From: Hericium rajendrae
Lineage: Eukaryota; Basidiomycota; Agaricomycetes; Russulales; Hericiaceae
DNA: 64,000 nucleotides
NCBI GenBank assembly: GCA_033439255.1
Contig: CM065883.1
Location: 2,108,001-2,172,000 of the forward strand
Direction: 5' to 3'
Shown: positions 47,751 through 60,927 of the stretch, in pieces
Numbering within the stretch: position 1 is the first letter of the stretch
How the letters are laid out: each line of letters starts with the position of its first letter
Position numbers and translations under genes: made by a program
Notes under the pieces: generated by a model
What the model was told of the DNA's origin: nothing
Seen by the model: only the letters and a program-made list of their open reading frames with translations
Database searches by the model: none

Positions 47751-50331
47751 GCAATGAGCGCGGGCATCGGCAATGGCGTAGCCGAGCCCGCCATAGCAGT
47801 AGCGACGATGGCCGAGATCCTTAAGATCTCGGCCCATATGTTTTTTTATGAATTTCATATGTTTTCGCGGCACCCTGGGTGCCGCCTTACCTGCGTGAAT
47901 TATAATGTGCCCGGTGACTGGCTGATCAGCAGTTGCCGGGGTTTTTGTAATACGATTTAGGCAAGTTGCCCTATATAATGTATTTCAGTGACTGGGACAC
48001 CTCCCGCCGACGGACCACGAACTGCTAGAGGACCGTGGTGATGACAGTATGCCCTTTACCGCATTTGCCGATGCCCTCAACCATGACTGGCATGGTCACA
48101 TCATAAACATACGACAACAGTATGTATATGACTGGCAGCGAACCATGCGCCTGATGGGCCGAATGCCATCACATCCCAATGATTGAATGTGAGACACCAC
48201 TTATGGGATTGTCCATGCCCAAGGGTGTAGCACCTGCCTGCAGTATGTGTTACACTGCGAATCAGCTCAGGACGTTGACCACCAGGGGTACGAACTCACC
48301 GAGTTCCACCACACAGATGTGGACCAACAGAAATACTCCCAGGGCTACAATGACGCATTGGCCACTGCCAGTGTGATCGTCGCCCGCACCCTCCGGACCC
48401 ATCCAGCTCTCCCAAATGAAGTATTGGTGAACGCTGGGTTACGGGAAGCTATCGAAGCTATCAATAGCCTGCCACGTAGTCAATTGCATCGCGAGGACAC
48501 AGTGACCCTCATGAGCCCGCTGTGCTCTGCCATGATGCAGACAGTGGACATCACTATGCACACATGCAGTGATATCATGCCGAGTAGCCCTTGTCCTTCC
48601 ATTGAAGAGGTCGAAGACAAAAACGTTTCCATCGAGCATGCATGCCAACGTCTGGGCCTGAAATTGCCCCAAAATGATTCAGCCATCGTGCGCTGCTGCG
48701 CCATGGACTCAACTAAAAAAGGGGAGGAACCCCAGCCGCATTGGCTGTATGATGTGAATATACGACACGCATCCAGCACGGAACAACCTAAGAGGGATGG
48801 GTGTAAAAACCAGACCCTCGCAGCCGAGGTTGTTATGAATGGAAAGCATTTGTTCATGCTATTCGACTCTGGGAGCACTACAAACGGTATGAGCCCCAAA
48901 AGTGCACACCTGGCTAAAGCTGACATGTTCGAACTGCATGAACTGATGATCCTACAACTTGGATGTGTAGGCAGCAAATCCCGTATATCCTATGGGATGA
49001 ATGCTCGCATAAGCATCGCTGAGCAGTCCATGAACTGCTACATTGACATCGCCAACATCGACCACTACAATTTGATCCTTGGAACCCCATTCCTAATGGA
49101 CCATAATGTAGTACTCGACTTCGGGACCTGTACTATTCAGATAGGGAACCAGGTCATTCACGCAATGACCAATGAGGAAGAAAAGGAAACACGGCACCGA
49201 ACTAAGCAAAGGCGGGCCGCATCCTACCCAGCTGTGTGATCGGCACACCTGGGTGAATCGACTAAGCCCGAGTGAACCAAGGCCACAGGATCAATGAAGG
49301 TTGAACCTGCAACCTCGACAAGATGAAGCAGCCTGCAATCGTCTCATGACAGGTGGACCCTGCCAGTGGGCACACCTAGTAACCCCACACCGCACTCATC
49401 GGCCCCAGAACCGATGAGACACATGAATAGAAACAAGAAGAAAACCATACAACACAAGATTGAGAAGGCACTGGAGAGTGCATTCCCTGACCAGCGCTCT
49501 CATGGAACACCAGAGGATATTCCAAAACTGAGAGACGCTTGGTACATGTACTCAAAGGACATAATGTGCCCTGTACCGTCCGAGCTGCCCCCGTTCTGTG
49601 AAGTGAATCACCATATCCCGTTGATCGATGATGCTCAAGAGAGCCACTACCATCTTCCTAAGTGCCCTGAGGTGTTAAAGCCTGAGCTCATGAAGAAGAT
49701 ACAGCGATACTCGGATGCAGGATGGTGGGAGCCCAAGACGGTATCCCAAGTGGCCCCACTCCTTTGTATACCAAAGAAGTCGGGTAAACTGTATACCGTT
49801 GTAGACACGCGGAAGTGCAACGACAACATACAGAAAGATGTGACTCCATTCCCTGATCAAGATCAGATTAGAATGGATGTTGCCTGCGTGAAGTACAGAT
49901 CCAAGATCGACATGAGCAATGTGTACGAACAAATATGCATCGAGCCTGAAGATATATGGAAAACTGCCTTCGCAACAGTGTATGGCACATTCCTGAGCCA
50001 TGTCATGCAGCAAGGAGATTGCAACGCTCCTGCTACATTCCAGAGACTCATGACGGCCATATTCCATGACTTCATCGGAATATTTGTGCACATCTATCTC
50101 GACGACATTTTCATATTCTCCGACACCATTGAAGAACATGAACAACATCTTAAAATGATATTCGACCGACTCAGAAATAATCACATGTTTCTGAGTCAGG
50201 AGAAGTGTGATATCTACTCTGAAAGAATGGACTGCCTCGGCCATGTTATCGATGATCACGGTTTGCATGCTGATCGTGACAAGATGGCGAAGATCCGAAA
50301 CTGGCCAACCCCCCGCAACTTCAATGAACTT

Positions 50332-50536
50332 CAGGAACCCTTTCAGTCTTCTTAGTGACCTTGTTGGTCTGGTTTGGATCTGGTGAATCTGGTTTTCATC
50401 TGGTTTGTCTGGTTTTCATCTGGTTTGTCTGGTTTTCTATCAATTCAGATGAAAACCAGACAAACCAGACAAAAACCAGATCCACCAGACCCAAACCAGA
50501 CCAACAAGGTCACTAAGAAGACTGAAAGGGTTCCTG
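50332..50536. mobile_element. 205-bp hAT-like MITE inside the gypsy element
   Basis: Long inverted arms start CAGGAACCCTTTCAGTCTTC and are almost perfectly mirrored. Eight-bp target duplications ATGAACTT (50324-50331) and ATGAAGTT (50537-50544) differ at one base, which fits the hAT superfamily (8-bp duplications, CAG ends). The arms contain TCTGGTTTGTCTGGTTTTCA-type simple repeats. A related remnant lies at 4107-4150. Confidence 0.85.
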
Positions 50537-51569
50537 ATGAAGTTCAGCGGTTCCTGGGGCTGGTCCAATACCTTGCCCAATTCATGCCCGATCTGTCACT
50601 GTACACCTCACCACTCTCGGGAATGGTGAGGAATGGCCGCACTTTCGAATGGCAGGCCACGCATCAACAATGCCTCGACCTCATCAAGGCGATGGCCTGC
50701 AAAATGCTGATCCTTAAGCCGATTGATCTCAGAAACCCAGAGACAATCTGGGTCATCTGCGATGCCTCAACATATGACGTAGGGGCCATGTACAGCAAGG
50801 GCCCGACTTGGAAAACCTGCAGGCCAGCAGGTTTCATGTCCAAGAAGTTTTCAAACGCTCAGCGCAATTACCGCATGTTCGAACAAGAGACTATCGCCAT
50901 ACTGGAAGCACTCTCCAAATGGTCCGATAAACTCATTGGACGGAAAATCACTGTGGTCATCGACCACAAGGCTCTGGAGTTTCTCGAAACTCAGAAGAAC
51001 CTCTCCCCGCACCAAACACGTTGGATAGAGTTCCTATCCAAATATGACCTGAAGGTTCAATATGTCGAAGGCAAACTTAATAAAGTCGCCAACTTGTTCT
51101 CCAGATACTACGAGTCTGTCACAGAAGAGCTCCCTGGCACGGAGTACGTCAATATCGACATCCTCCTTGATCCCGAGGGCGAAGACCTCTCACCGACTCA
51201 TATCGAGGAAATATGAGCCATGGAACTTCGCCCACAAAAGGTACAAGAACGAGTGGCGGAGCGTGATGCCGAGGCAGCAGAGCTTACTCACCAACACACT
51301 ACATCCACTGTCACAACAACCAATCAGCTACCGCTCAGCGTCGACCCCAGCATGTCAAGCATAGTGGCCCACGGTCCGCCTCTCCATCCCTGCATTGAGG
51401 GCAGATCTGACTGGACTACAATCATGAAGGCCGGGTACATCGATGACCCCTTCTTCAGCAAAGTTTTATCTGGCCTCGAAACATTCCCCACGTTCACATT
51501 AAACTTGGTGGAAGAGGGCCGATGCTTCGCACGGCAATACGATTCCTTTTTCATTGTTGGTTATATTTA

Positions 51570-52754
51570 GAAACAGTGTATAAATGATGTAAAGTCTCAC
51601 TTGTCAGATTGATTATAAATCTCTATAAAATCTATAGCTACCTCAAGGTCAACATCTGAGAAATATGTCACTGGTATATAACACTATATTAGCTACATAG
51701 CTTTCCTAGGTCCATAGCTGTCCTCTTTTATACATAGCAGTCAAGTAAACTATGCAAAGCTATCATAGCTTGTCATAGCTGTCATAGCATAAGGCATAAG
51801 CTATCATAGCTACCATAGCTACCATAGCATAGGGCATAAGCTATCATAGCTGTCATAGTTATTCTAGTATAAGATAACTATAGAAGCTATATTAACTATA
51901 TAATATATCTCTATCATTATATTATATCTAGCTAGTAAGATTTCTATCTACTCTATATTACTTCTATCAAATATGCTAAAATAGCATATAAAATAAATAT
52001 ATTATAGATTCAATAGTCTGATGTCTTACAGTCACAAACATCGAAAATTGGATAAATTATATTACTCAAACAATTTCATTACAAAACATTACTATAGCTA
52101 CAAAGACTACTACAGAACTACAAAAGGTAACAAACTTACAATGACTACAAAAAGCAAAAGATACAAATAAGAAAAGACATGAGTATTAGAAGATAACAAA
52201 GATAATATATGAAAACTTACCAGATTAACAAAAAAGTGAAAATCTACAAGACAATTTGAAGACATCAGTATAAGAAACAATCAAGCTTACCTAGTAGGAC
52301 TACATGGTAGTGTAATAAGTATGAAGACATTAGTATAAGTTATAAGATAATTAAGAATAACAGTGTACCTTTAACAACAAAGAGAACAATAATAATAAAA
52401 TGAGCAAATGACAACAACGAGTGAGCAAATGATGATGACGAGCGAGCAAATGATAACAAGTGAGCAAACAATGACGACAAATGTGTCGACGTGACAAGGG
52501 ATGGTGGGGGTTAAAGAGCAAGAGGTAAAGCACATTGTGCCAGCCTTATATAGGAATCTCAGACAGAACCAGGATTTGTGATTGCTGGGCGCTTGCTGAG
52601 TGTCGTGGCAGAGACTGAATGCCAGACTTTACTATGTTGATGCTGCTGCTCACAGATTCACAGTCCAGTAGATACACAGTGTTCTCATACATTCTAATTA
52701 AATGTATAATCTATCACTGTCCCTTTTTTCGTTGAATTTATACAAGTTTATTTG
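51570..52754. other. AT-rich noncoding DNA with CATAGCT repeats
   Basis: No gene is seen. CATAGCT and its variants repeat at 51715-51880, mirroring the words at 38551-38680 near the other end of the inverted pair. Short ACAACGAGTGAGCAAATGA-type repeats lie at 52410-52470. Confidence 0.5.
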
Positions 52755-52905
52755 ATTACGATTCCTTAGAATCGTTTACTCTATACCACCTTTTCATAGT
52801 GAAAACGACATGCAAACGATGACTATGCCCATTAGGCAGTTGGCTTATATAATCACACATCTTCAATCTCACGAGTTTGCAGGTTCAACTCCAGCTCTGG
52901 CCAAA
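52755..52905 (+). repeat. tRNA-like (box A/box B) repeat, right inverted copy
   Basis: TTAGGCAGTTGG (52832-52843) and GGTTCAACTCC (52882-52892) fit box A and box B. It matches the left copy at 38226-38366 over about 140 bp in inverse orientation, with a few percent difference. There is no run of T directly after box B in this copy. Acceptor pairing is absent, so it is not a working tRNA. Confidence 0.65.
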
Positions 52906-53460
52906 CTTTGTTGATTTAATGTAACTTGATCAGTTCTTGACCAATTCACCTGTTCTCAAATGCATCTGGATCTGCTCATTTATTGCTTTCTGACAGTATT
53001 TTTTTCATCCTGATCTGTGCAGAACTCATGGAATGCAATGAATTTCTACATTTCCCCTTTATGACACTTGAACTTGAGCTAACTCAGTCCATTCTCCACT
53101 GATTTACTTGTTCTTAAATGCATCTAAATCTACTCACTTATAGCTTTGCTATCATATTTTATGCATCCAAATCGGTTAAGAACTTGCAGAATGCAAAGTG
53201 TTTCTTTTTTTCCTCTTTTAAAATGCTTGAACCCTAGCTAACTAGGTCAATTCCCAACCGATTTACTCGTTCTAAAGTGCATCAGAATCTACTTATTGAT
53301 AGCTTTCTGATGGTACCTCATGCGTCAGAATCGGTGCAAAACTCGCAGAATGCGAATTGTTTCTGCATTTTCCCCCTAGAATGCTTGAACTCCAGCTAAC
53401 TTAATCAGTACTCAGCCGATTCACTTGTTCTCAAATGCATCCTAATATATCAGAAAGCTG
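52905..53460. repeat. Tandem array, about 160-bp unit, about 3.5 copies
   Basis: Units begin near 52924, 53067, 53223 and 53383. Each holds CTTGAACTC(C/T)AGCTAACT-like words, a GATTTACTTGTTCTNAAATG stretch, CATC(T/A)GAATCTACT, and CAGAATGC(A/G)AANTGTTTCT before the next unit. Units differ at many sites, so the array is old. It abuts the right tRNA-like repeat. Confidence 0.75.
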
Positions 53461-53612
53461 GTCTCCAACACAATTTACTGCTTACAGAAAGATACAGCCA
53501 CTAAAATGATACACAGCAAACAAATGTATATACTGTTTATTGATAAAATGAGCAAAACAATGCAATTTATCGGTAGCAATGGGTCCTGAGACTCGGTCAT
53601 GTGATCCTACAA

Positions 53613-53636
53613 GATCTTGTGCGGCCGAACAAGGTC
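53613..53636. repeat. Dispersed palindrome, copy 5
   Basis: GATCTTGTGCGG then CCGAACAAGGTC, with GGTCATGTGATC 6 bp to the left, the same arrangement as copies 1 and 4. Confidence 0.82.
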
Positions 53637-54372
53637 TTAGCGCCCGCTTACATAAGCATAAGTCGCCTAGAGAGCCAATACACTGTATACAGTGATTGCT
53701 TTATAGCTCTGCAACGAAGCAATCAATCGACAAACGGTAAATTGTGTTCAAATACCTTTGATTACATCTTTCCAACCCAATTTAGAATATGAAAATCGGA
53801 TCACTCCAAGCAGAGATATCTTTCGATTTATGTGCCACATCAGCAAAACAGTATTGTCTCCTATCTCAACAACAAGTGGTGCTATAATGTTGTAAACTAT
53901 ACTGTTAGAAAGCTACTGTAAATCCAATTTCAATAAGCCCTCATACATCATGATTGATGCAGTATCAGCAGAGCTATATAGCAATTAGTCTGCCACATCA
54001 TCACGGACATATAGTTCAATAGATCAGCATTTTGCCATGCTATCTTGCTGTTTGTGGCACTATTCTAAAGCTATTCTAAATCTGATTCCAACAAGCTTTC
54101 ACTCATTCTGATTCATGTGGTATTGAGAGGGCCATGGTGCAATCTCTATGCCACATCATCAGAAGAGATCCAGAAAGTTGGTGATGGCCCTACACCATCA
54201 TTGGACACCTCAGCCGCAACTCGCTGTAGATGGGAACTGGGCGTGTCCAAGCCTTGTAGTCAGTGTGCACTACTGGTAGTATTACACTGACTTCAAAGCT
54301 ATCTGAAGAAAAGAAGAGAAAGCAGAGAGCGCAACATCAACTACTGCTGACATAAGCTAAGCACAGCCACCA

Positions 54373-54396
54373 GACCTTGTGCGGCCGAACAAGGTC
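54373..54396. repeat. Dispersed palindrome, copy 6
   Basis: GACCTTGTGCGG then CCGAACAAGGTC, identical in its core to copy 4, with GATCACGTGAT 7 bp to the right. Confidence 0.85.
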
Positions 54397-54899
54397 TGCT
54401 ATTGATCACGTGATTGGCCATTAGCTTTGTTCAACAATACAATGTTTAACATTGATCATATATTCAATCTTGAATCTTGTTTGATTAGACATACAACTAG
54501 ACTACTACTATAATTGTAGATATTACAAGTATCTATAGTATAAGTATATATAATAGTGTATATCATATATTGAGCTGAGTAGAATAAGATATGACAAGTG
54601 TGTACTATATAACACACAAGATTATATATAAAATAAGGTGCTAAGATATATGACATAGCAGAAAATGTAGAGTTATCAGAGGTAGGAGCTGAAATACTCA
54701 TGATTAGATTAGATTAAATAGTGTTTTTTTTATATGCTTAAAGTGATGTTTGCACAATTGATGCTCTCATGCATTTGTATGAGTTTTTTGTTACTCTGGA
54801 CCTTCATGTTAGTCGACAGGCAATTTTATCAGAAAGTAGTTGCCATATTTGGTCACTAATTTCTGCCAGTATACAAAATATGATTTGAAAGTGAGAATT

Positions 54900-57800
54900 C
54901 AATTTTAATGATGCAAAAACCCAGTCGAGTGCAGCGAGATGGAGGTTTTTGCGAGGGCTAGCTAAGGTCGATAGAGCGAGGCAACTGAGCGGCCCGGGCT
55001 TAGCCATCGCCCGCAAGCAGAGGAAAGAACGGGACGCGTAGGGGAAGATTTCCCACGCTCCTTCACTTCTCCTCCTGCCTCGTGTCGTGGTGTTACGGCA
55101 CACTTTTTTCATATCCGTCTTTCCACGCACACGATTCTTCGATACATCCGTCAAAATGCTGAGCATACCGACTGGTAACCAGAGAACTGTACAGGGGCCG
55201 AATCCGGCATCTAGATCTTATGGATCTACCGGCACAACACCAGTAGTGTCCCCATCGCGGGGCGGCGTTTCCACCATGCCGCCTGAATCTCCCCCTGGCT
55301 GGATCGGCTTACTATCTAGATCACAACAAACCACTTCTTCATCCGGTGGAGTCGGCCCTCGTCCTACGACGCCACTGACACAAATTCTCAGCAGCATGTC
55401 CGTTGATCAAAGGAATACTGTCACCATGTTGGCAGCCAAGATGGCCTCCGAACGTCTCGCGACACTCACAGCGTCCAGATCCTTGGGCACACCGGCTTCT
55501 CACGTGCAGGCTAAGGCAGCTTCTGCGGCTAATACCAAACCGGCTAAAAGAATCATGAGGGAATCTGATGAAGTCACTATGTCAACCATCAAACGCCCAG
55601 TCTCGATCCTGGACGAGATCCGTGGACTCTTCCAAGAGGCGATGTATCTCCCGATCCATCTCTTCACCTGCGCTAACCTTCGTCTTATCACCGAACAACG
55701 TAGCACTCTCATGAAGAAGCACAGGATTGTGGAGTTAAACACCAACATTACTCTCTTGGACGTTACACACCCTTCACTCGGCAAAGAAGCAGATCTGTCC
55801 CTGATCCTTTGGATCGAAGCATGGGCTCACTATACCATTTTTCTGCGGGAAGTCGCCGAGTCAGCTGTGGTCACCCGATGGCGGTGTCACTTCGAGGCAC
55901 TCTGCAATCATGAAGATCGCAAAACGGCTTTCCTGGCCCTCCTGGCCTTCGACATAGCCAAGAGGCAGGCGTACAATGAACAGCAGTTCACGCACGATGA
56001 GTCGCGCTGGCACATTCGGCTAGGGAGGGAAATCGGGAAATTCAGAGCTGTCGAGTTCAACCAGCGCTTGCAAGACATCACGAGATTCACGCCACGTGAC
56101 TTCAGGAGTGCCTCGCATGATCACGCTGGACCCTCGAGCTCTTCCTCTTCTCGCTTCACCCCATATAGCAAGGATGGCTCATCGTCCTTTCAGACAGGCA
56201 AACCTCATTCCTTGGCCGGAGGTATTTGCCTCATCTGCGGTTGGTCGGGGCACTTCGCGCACAGTTGCATCACCAAGTCCATGCCGAACAACAAACCTGT
56301 CATCACTCGTTTCGACAAGCAACTCCCTCATGCTCTCGTCGGTATCAGAGACGACAAACAGCAATTTTGCATCGCCTTCAACGCAGGCAGTCCCGAGAAG
56401 TGTCGCCCTGGAAATCATGGCACCAAGGTCAAGCACATGTGTTCCCTCTGCGGAGACGAGCAACACTTTGCTGCTACCTGCCCTTTCCTCGTCTGAGGGC
56501 AGTCGGCCTCCTTTCTTGTGCACGCTGTCGCCTCCGGACAGCATCAACTCAGTTCTGCTCAAGCTCTCGCATTTTTCATCTCTTTCGGACTCGGTCCTTG
56601 ATCATATAGTCTCCCCGTATAATCCTGTCGCATTCGCCTTTTTTCTGAATCATTTTAATCTCATAAATCGGTATCCGCACTTAGTACATAAGCTCATTCA
56701 TGGCTTCCCGATCGGCGTTCAAGACTCCATTCTCCCGGATCCCATCATTCCACCATACCGCCCGTCTGCCGACAATATCCACATCGATCAATATCTTATA
56801 GAGGAGGTTCAAGAAAAAAGGATGAGTAGCCCGTTTTCACGCAGCGAAATGGAAGAGATCTGTGGAGGTTTCTTCGCAGCATGCCCAGTACACATGGTGG
56901 TCACCATAGACGAGCACGGCAAGGTTAAAAGGCGCATCGTTCGGAACATCTCGTACAAGGGCGACACAGGTTATTCGTCCAATGACCTGATCAACTCAAA
57001 CGATTTCCCGACGCGATGGGGCACTGCTTCTATTATGGCTGATATTGTAAGTTCCTCGTTCTTTTCTCCTTTACTTATTATCTCTTCACAGACTCTTTAT
57101 TTGCTATTGAGCACACATTCACCACGTTCGCCTCTCGCATGATCTCGCGGATCCTCTGCGATGCCTTCCTCTCCTTTTTCGTCCCTCACGTGCCCCCTTT
57201 TCATATGCGAGCCGTGCCGTTGGCCGGCGGCGCTCTAGAGCGTGGATATGCGGCAATGCATGGAGCTCTTGTTCGATGGCGAGCCGTGTGTGACATCGCC
57301 CATGCGGCCTGGAGTGTGGACGCGTGCGCTGCACGTCAAGCTCCTTTGTGTTTCATGAGCATGCCGGGGCTGTATAGCTGGCATGGCTTGGAGCGCGGAT
57401 GTGCTGAATGCACGGAGCTTCTTGTCTATGGAGCATCGTGCTTAGTAGCCAGCGAGATTTTGAGCGTGGATATGCGTCAGGCATGGAGCTCGTGATTTGT
57501 TAGTCATGACACCGCGCTGCACTTGCGGGTCGGGACTGTATTGTGACAATACGTGTTCTGATTCGAGGCGCTAACGTGTCGCATTTGTAGGTTGCGAGTG
57601 CACCTGTCGGAGCGCAAGCAGCTACGCTGGATATTGAAAAGGCGTATTGGACGATTCCGATCAGGCCGGAAGACAAGAAATTTCTCGTCGTCGCCCATAG
57701 GGGACTTTACTGGCCGGATCATGTAGCACCTTTCGGCGGCGCCACATCTTCGGGCTTGCAGGGTGAAGTCGCTGATGCAATCATGGATATCTGGGTATAC

Positions 57801-60450
57801 TTGGGCATTGCTCCATCGGTGAAATGGGTCGATGATGTCACTATTTTTCGTTTCTTGCTTGAGTCCGGAGGTTACGCCTACGATCGCGAAGGGGCGAAGT
57901 CACTTATCGCGGCTCTACAAGTCCCATGGCATGAGTCCAAGGGGCAAGAGTTTGGTTTCATGGTTATCTATGTCGGCTTCTCGTGGGATCTTCTGGCCAA
58001 GACTGTCCAGATCGCTGACCACAAGTTATCTCATCTTATTCAGAAGCTCGAGCTCTTCATTTCGCAACATGTCAGGCGCAAAGTTTCTCTGAAGGACGCA
58101 CAAAGCATCAACGGTTCCTTGAACCATGCGGCATTCATATATCCCCACGGGCGCGCATACCTTACATCTCTCGCCACCTTCATTTCCGATTTCTCCCTCG
58201 TTCCCTCCGGTCACCCTCTTCTGCATTATCCCAAGCCCTCGCTGTGGTCGGACATGCACTGGTGGCTCGCTGAATTGCGCTCAGGACCCCGCATTTGCTC
58301 GTTAGTGGTGCGCAGACCTCGATCTTCGATCGACATCTGGGTTGACGCCTCCACCGACTGGGGCGTTGGCATCGTCTTCGACGCTGTGTTTGCCGCATGG
58401 TGATGGGCACCTGACTGGAACATTCCAGTCAGTTGTGATATCGGCTGGGGAGAGGCGATTGCGGTTGAGATGGCTATCCTGCAGGTTGAGCTGATAGGCA
58501 TCAGAGACGCAGTCGTGCTCATCCATAGCGACAACAAGGGCGTTATCGGGGCATTCCAGCGCGGTCGCAGCCGCAACTGGATGGTCAATCAGTGCATCCG
58601 TCGCACTGCGTTGGTGAGCATGGTCATCAATGTCATGTTTGAATTCAAATACGTCGAGTCGGCATCAAATCTCACGGATCCTGTTTCGCGTGGAATCAGG
58701 GTTGCGGAGTTCCTCTCGCTCAAGGATGTAGCGCCTCTGCCAGAGGCCATCAGGAAGTCTTTCCTGAATGAATAGTGCATTACATGCCGTAGGATCGCAG
58801 TCTTACATAGAGTCGAGACGATTTTCTCGTTTACAGATACAATGTTACCTGCGACGTCCGCGATCGCGGACACGATTTCCGAGGTGGTGTTATCCGCGGA
58901 GAGTCGTCATGGCGGCTTTCTCGTATCACTTCCGCGCACCTCTGGAGATCAGCAGATTCGGGCTTGGAAGTCCAGAGCAGGGAATGAGTATGATGACTCG
59001 TTTTTTCGGCTGCGAGTACCAGCTCGCGACCGTCTTTTATTTTGGACTTCAGCATATGGATGTTTGCATGCTAGCGAGGCATGCTCCTTTCTTTCTGACG
59101 TCGCCTTTGATCGTTTACAGCACGTTAAGTTATCTTCTGTCGAGCCGAGCACGCGCGAAGTTTACGGTGCTGGTTTGTTACGTTTTACTCAGTATTGTGA
59201 TGCTTTTAATATTCCCGAGTTTGACCGTGTTCCCGCTTCAGACACGTTGTTGGCAGGTTTCGTTTCGGCAGGTGCTGGGAAAGTGGATTCTGCACAGCAG
59301 TGGATCAGTGGTCTGGAGTTATGGCACAAAATGCAGGGTGCCCCATGGCTGAGAGCTGGGGAGTTGAAGGCAGCTCTCGCAGGGGTGAAGAAGTTAGCCC
59401 CAAATTCTTCGCATCGTCCTCCGCGTCCGCCGGTCACTCACGCTCATCTGAAGGTGCTCTTACATGGCCTTGACTTCAGCAACACTCTTGACACATCCGT
59501 CTGGATGGCGGCTTCAATCGCCTTCTGGTCCTGCTGTCGCTTGGGTGAGTTACTTCTCGCGTCAAGCACCGATTTTCATCCTGCTCGCAATGTCACACAC
59601 GGCGCCCCACTCAATTTCGGTCGTAGTCGAAACGGTACTCGTTACGTGACATTACACATTCCTTTCTCGAAGACCACGTCCACAGAGGGCGCGGACATTT
59701 TCATCACCGACATCGCTGACCGTTTATCTCCTCTAGTCGCTTTGGAGTTCCATCTTCACATCAACAATACCATCCCCGGAACGGCCCCATTCTTCGCGTT
59801 TGCACAAGACGACTCCTGGCTGCTGTTGACAAAGGAATCCTTTTGCAGCACTGCAATGATGTGTGGCGACGGGCCGGTCTGGAAGTGATCTCAGGTGGTC
59901 ATAGTTTTCGCATCGGCGGTGCGACAGAGCTTTTGCTGATGGGAGTTGCCCCGGACGTTGTCGCCAAACAGGGCAGATGCCTTTCAGATGCCTTTTTGTT
60001 GTACTGGCAGAAGATTCAAGAGATTGTTCCCTTTTTCATTTCTCAGTCATTTTCAGGCAGAGACCCTAGTTATTTGCATGTGGTCATGGACGAGTTCGAG
60101 CAGAGTTTAGGCTCTTAATCAAGTTGTACTTGTCCTTTTCTCAGCTTTGGAGCTTGCTCTGGTGTGGGGTGTCTCGGGGTGTGGGTCTTTAGACCCCGAG
60201 GTTGGTGAGCTGCGCTCTGGGTGGGGCCTCGGTGTCTAAAACCTGGACAAGGGTTGAGCGGCATTTGCCGGGCTCTCTCTGCTCTGCAAGCAGCTCGAGT
60301 TTTTTGGGGTCTGCAGCAGGACGCGCCTTTGGCGTGAGATTGTTGATGCACGACGCGCTGATCACGGGGGTCACGTGCTTCCGCACGGGCCCTCCTCCTG
60401 CTCCCCCCAAAATTCCCCCCCGCACCCCACTTAGTAGGAATCAGCATTGA
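54900..60450 (+). mobile_element. DIRS/Ngaro-like tyrosine-recombinase retroelement, fossil
   Basis: Parts in order: a gag-like region with two CCHC knuckles (CLICGWSGHFAHSC and CSLCGDEQHFAATC; about 55.1-56.5 kb), reverse transcriptase with a WVDDV motif (about 56.5-58.0 kb), RNase H with IWVDASTDWGVG (about 58.3-58.8 kb), and a tyrosine recombinase ending in GHSFRIGGATELL and LLYWQK (about 58.8-60.1 kb). The order and the recombinase in place of an integrase fit the DIRS order, probably a Ngaro-type. A half-kb segment with intron-like ends lies within the reverse transcriptase region. The 3' part (60.1-60.45 kb) is GC-rich with inverted repeats. The copy is broken at a few points (about three) but all parts are present, so it is younger than the gypsy copy. 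The terminal repeats could not be delimited. Confidence 0.9.
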
Positions 60451-60927
60451 GTCCTCCTTAGGATCACATCTGATTCTATCTTCTCACTCGGGACATCTTT
60501 CCGCCTTGCGAGCGGAGTATTCGACCATTAGCTAGCTAGTATTTAATGCATGTAAAATAGAAAAATACTGACTAGATTATACATTGAAGAGATATAAGCT
60601 CTATTAAAAAAACTAGTATGAGTTATGTTATTTTTTGTAAAAGTCAGAAAAAAAATCCAAATATAGAAATTAAATTCTGTCTTTGGTGCTAGCAGCAATG
60701 CATACAAATCAATAGAAGGTGCACAGGCTAACAGGAAATGTATGAGGTAGTAGAAGCATACATATGTTTGCTATGATGTCCATGGGTTGATACATGTGTA
60801 AGTAGATCAACAAAGGTATACATAGGTCAAAAAAATGTGAGCCAAGAGTGCATATATGAGTTGGTGTAGTGTATATCATCTGAAAAACTGAAATTTCACA
60901 TAGTCCAGTGTTGATCTATATGTCCTA
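60451..60927. other. AT-rich noncoding gap
   Basis: It lies between the two retroelements. No gene or clear repeat is seen; several A-runs occur at 60590-60660. Confidence 0.4.

Larger units (their letters stand above)
43423..47998. mobile_element. GC-rich TIR element nested in the gypsy element
   Basis: Imperfect terminal inverted repeats of about 115 bp: the left arm GTCCCAGCTATGAAATTATA, then GCAACTTGCCTAAATCGTAT; the right arm is the inverse, ending at 47998. ACACC occurs beside both ends and may be a 5-bp target duplication. The interior is very GC-rich at 43.6-44.8 and 45.7-46.9 kb, with CCGCCGCT and GCGGGTGCTGGAGCCTCG repeats, and AT-rich between. Long Pro/Ser/Arg/Ala frames there are compositional. 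No transposase or other enzyme is recognised, so it is probably nonautonomous. Confidence 0.7.
40700..51570 (+). mobile_element. Ty3/gypsy LTR retrotransposon, fossil
   Basis: Parts seen in order: a gag-like region with a CCHC-type knuckle (about 40.8-43.4 kb), a retropepsin-like region with LFDSGST (about 48.2-49.2 kb), reverse transcriptase with the YLDDIF motif (about 49.4-50.3 kb), and RNase H and connection (about 50.5-51.5 kb). I recognise no integrase core and no pair of LTRs. The element is interrupted by a 4.6-kb GC-rich TIR element and a 205-bp MITE, and it is also broken at several other places (roughly three or four). Nested insertions with slightly diverged ends suggest an old, inactive copy. 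Confidence 0.92.
53461..54900. other. Noncoding interval before the YR retroelement
   Basis: No gene is seen. It holds two copies of the dispersed palindrome and a strongly AT-rich stretch at 54420-54720. Confidence 0.45.

Noticed and set aside
52826-52905. Functional tRNA gene
   Set aside because: Box A and box B are good, but acceptor and anticodon stems do not pair convincingly and no CCA-proximal stem is formed.
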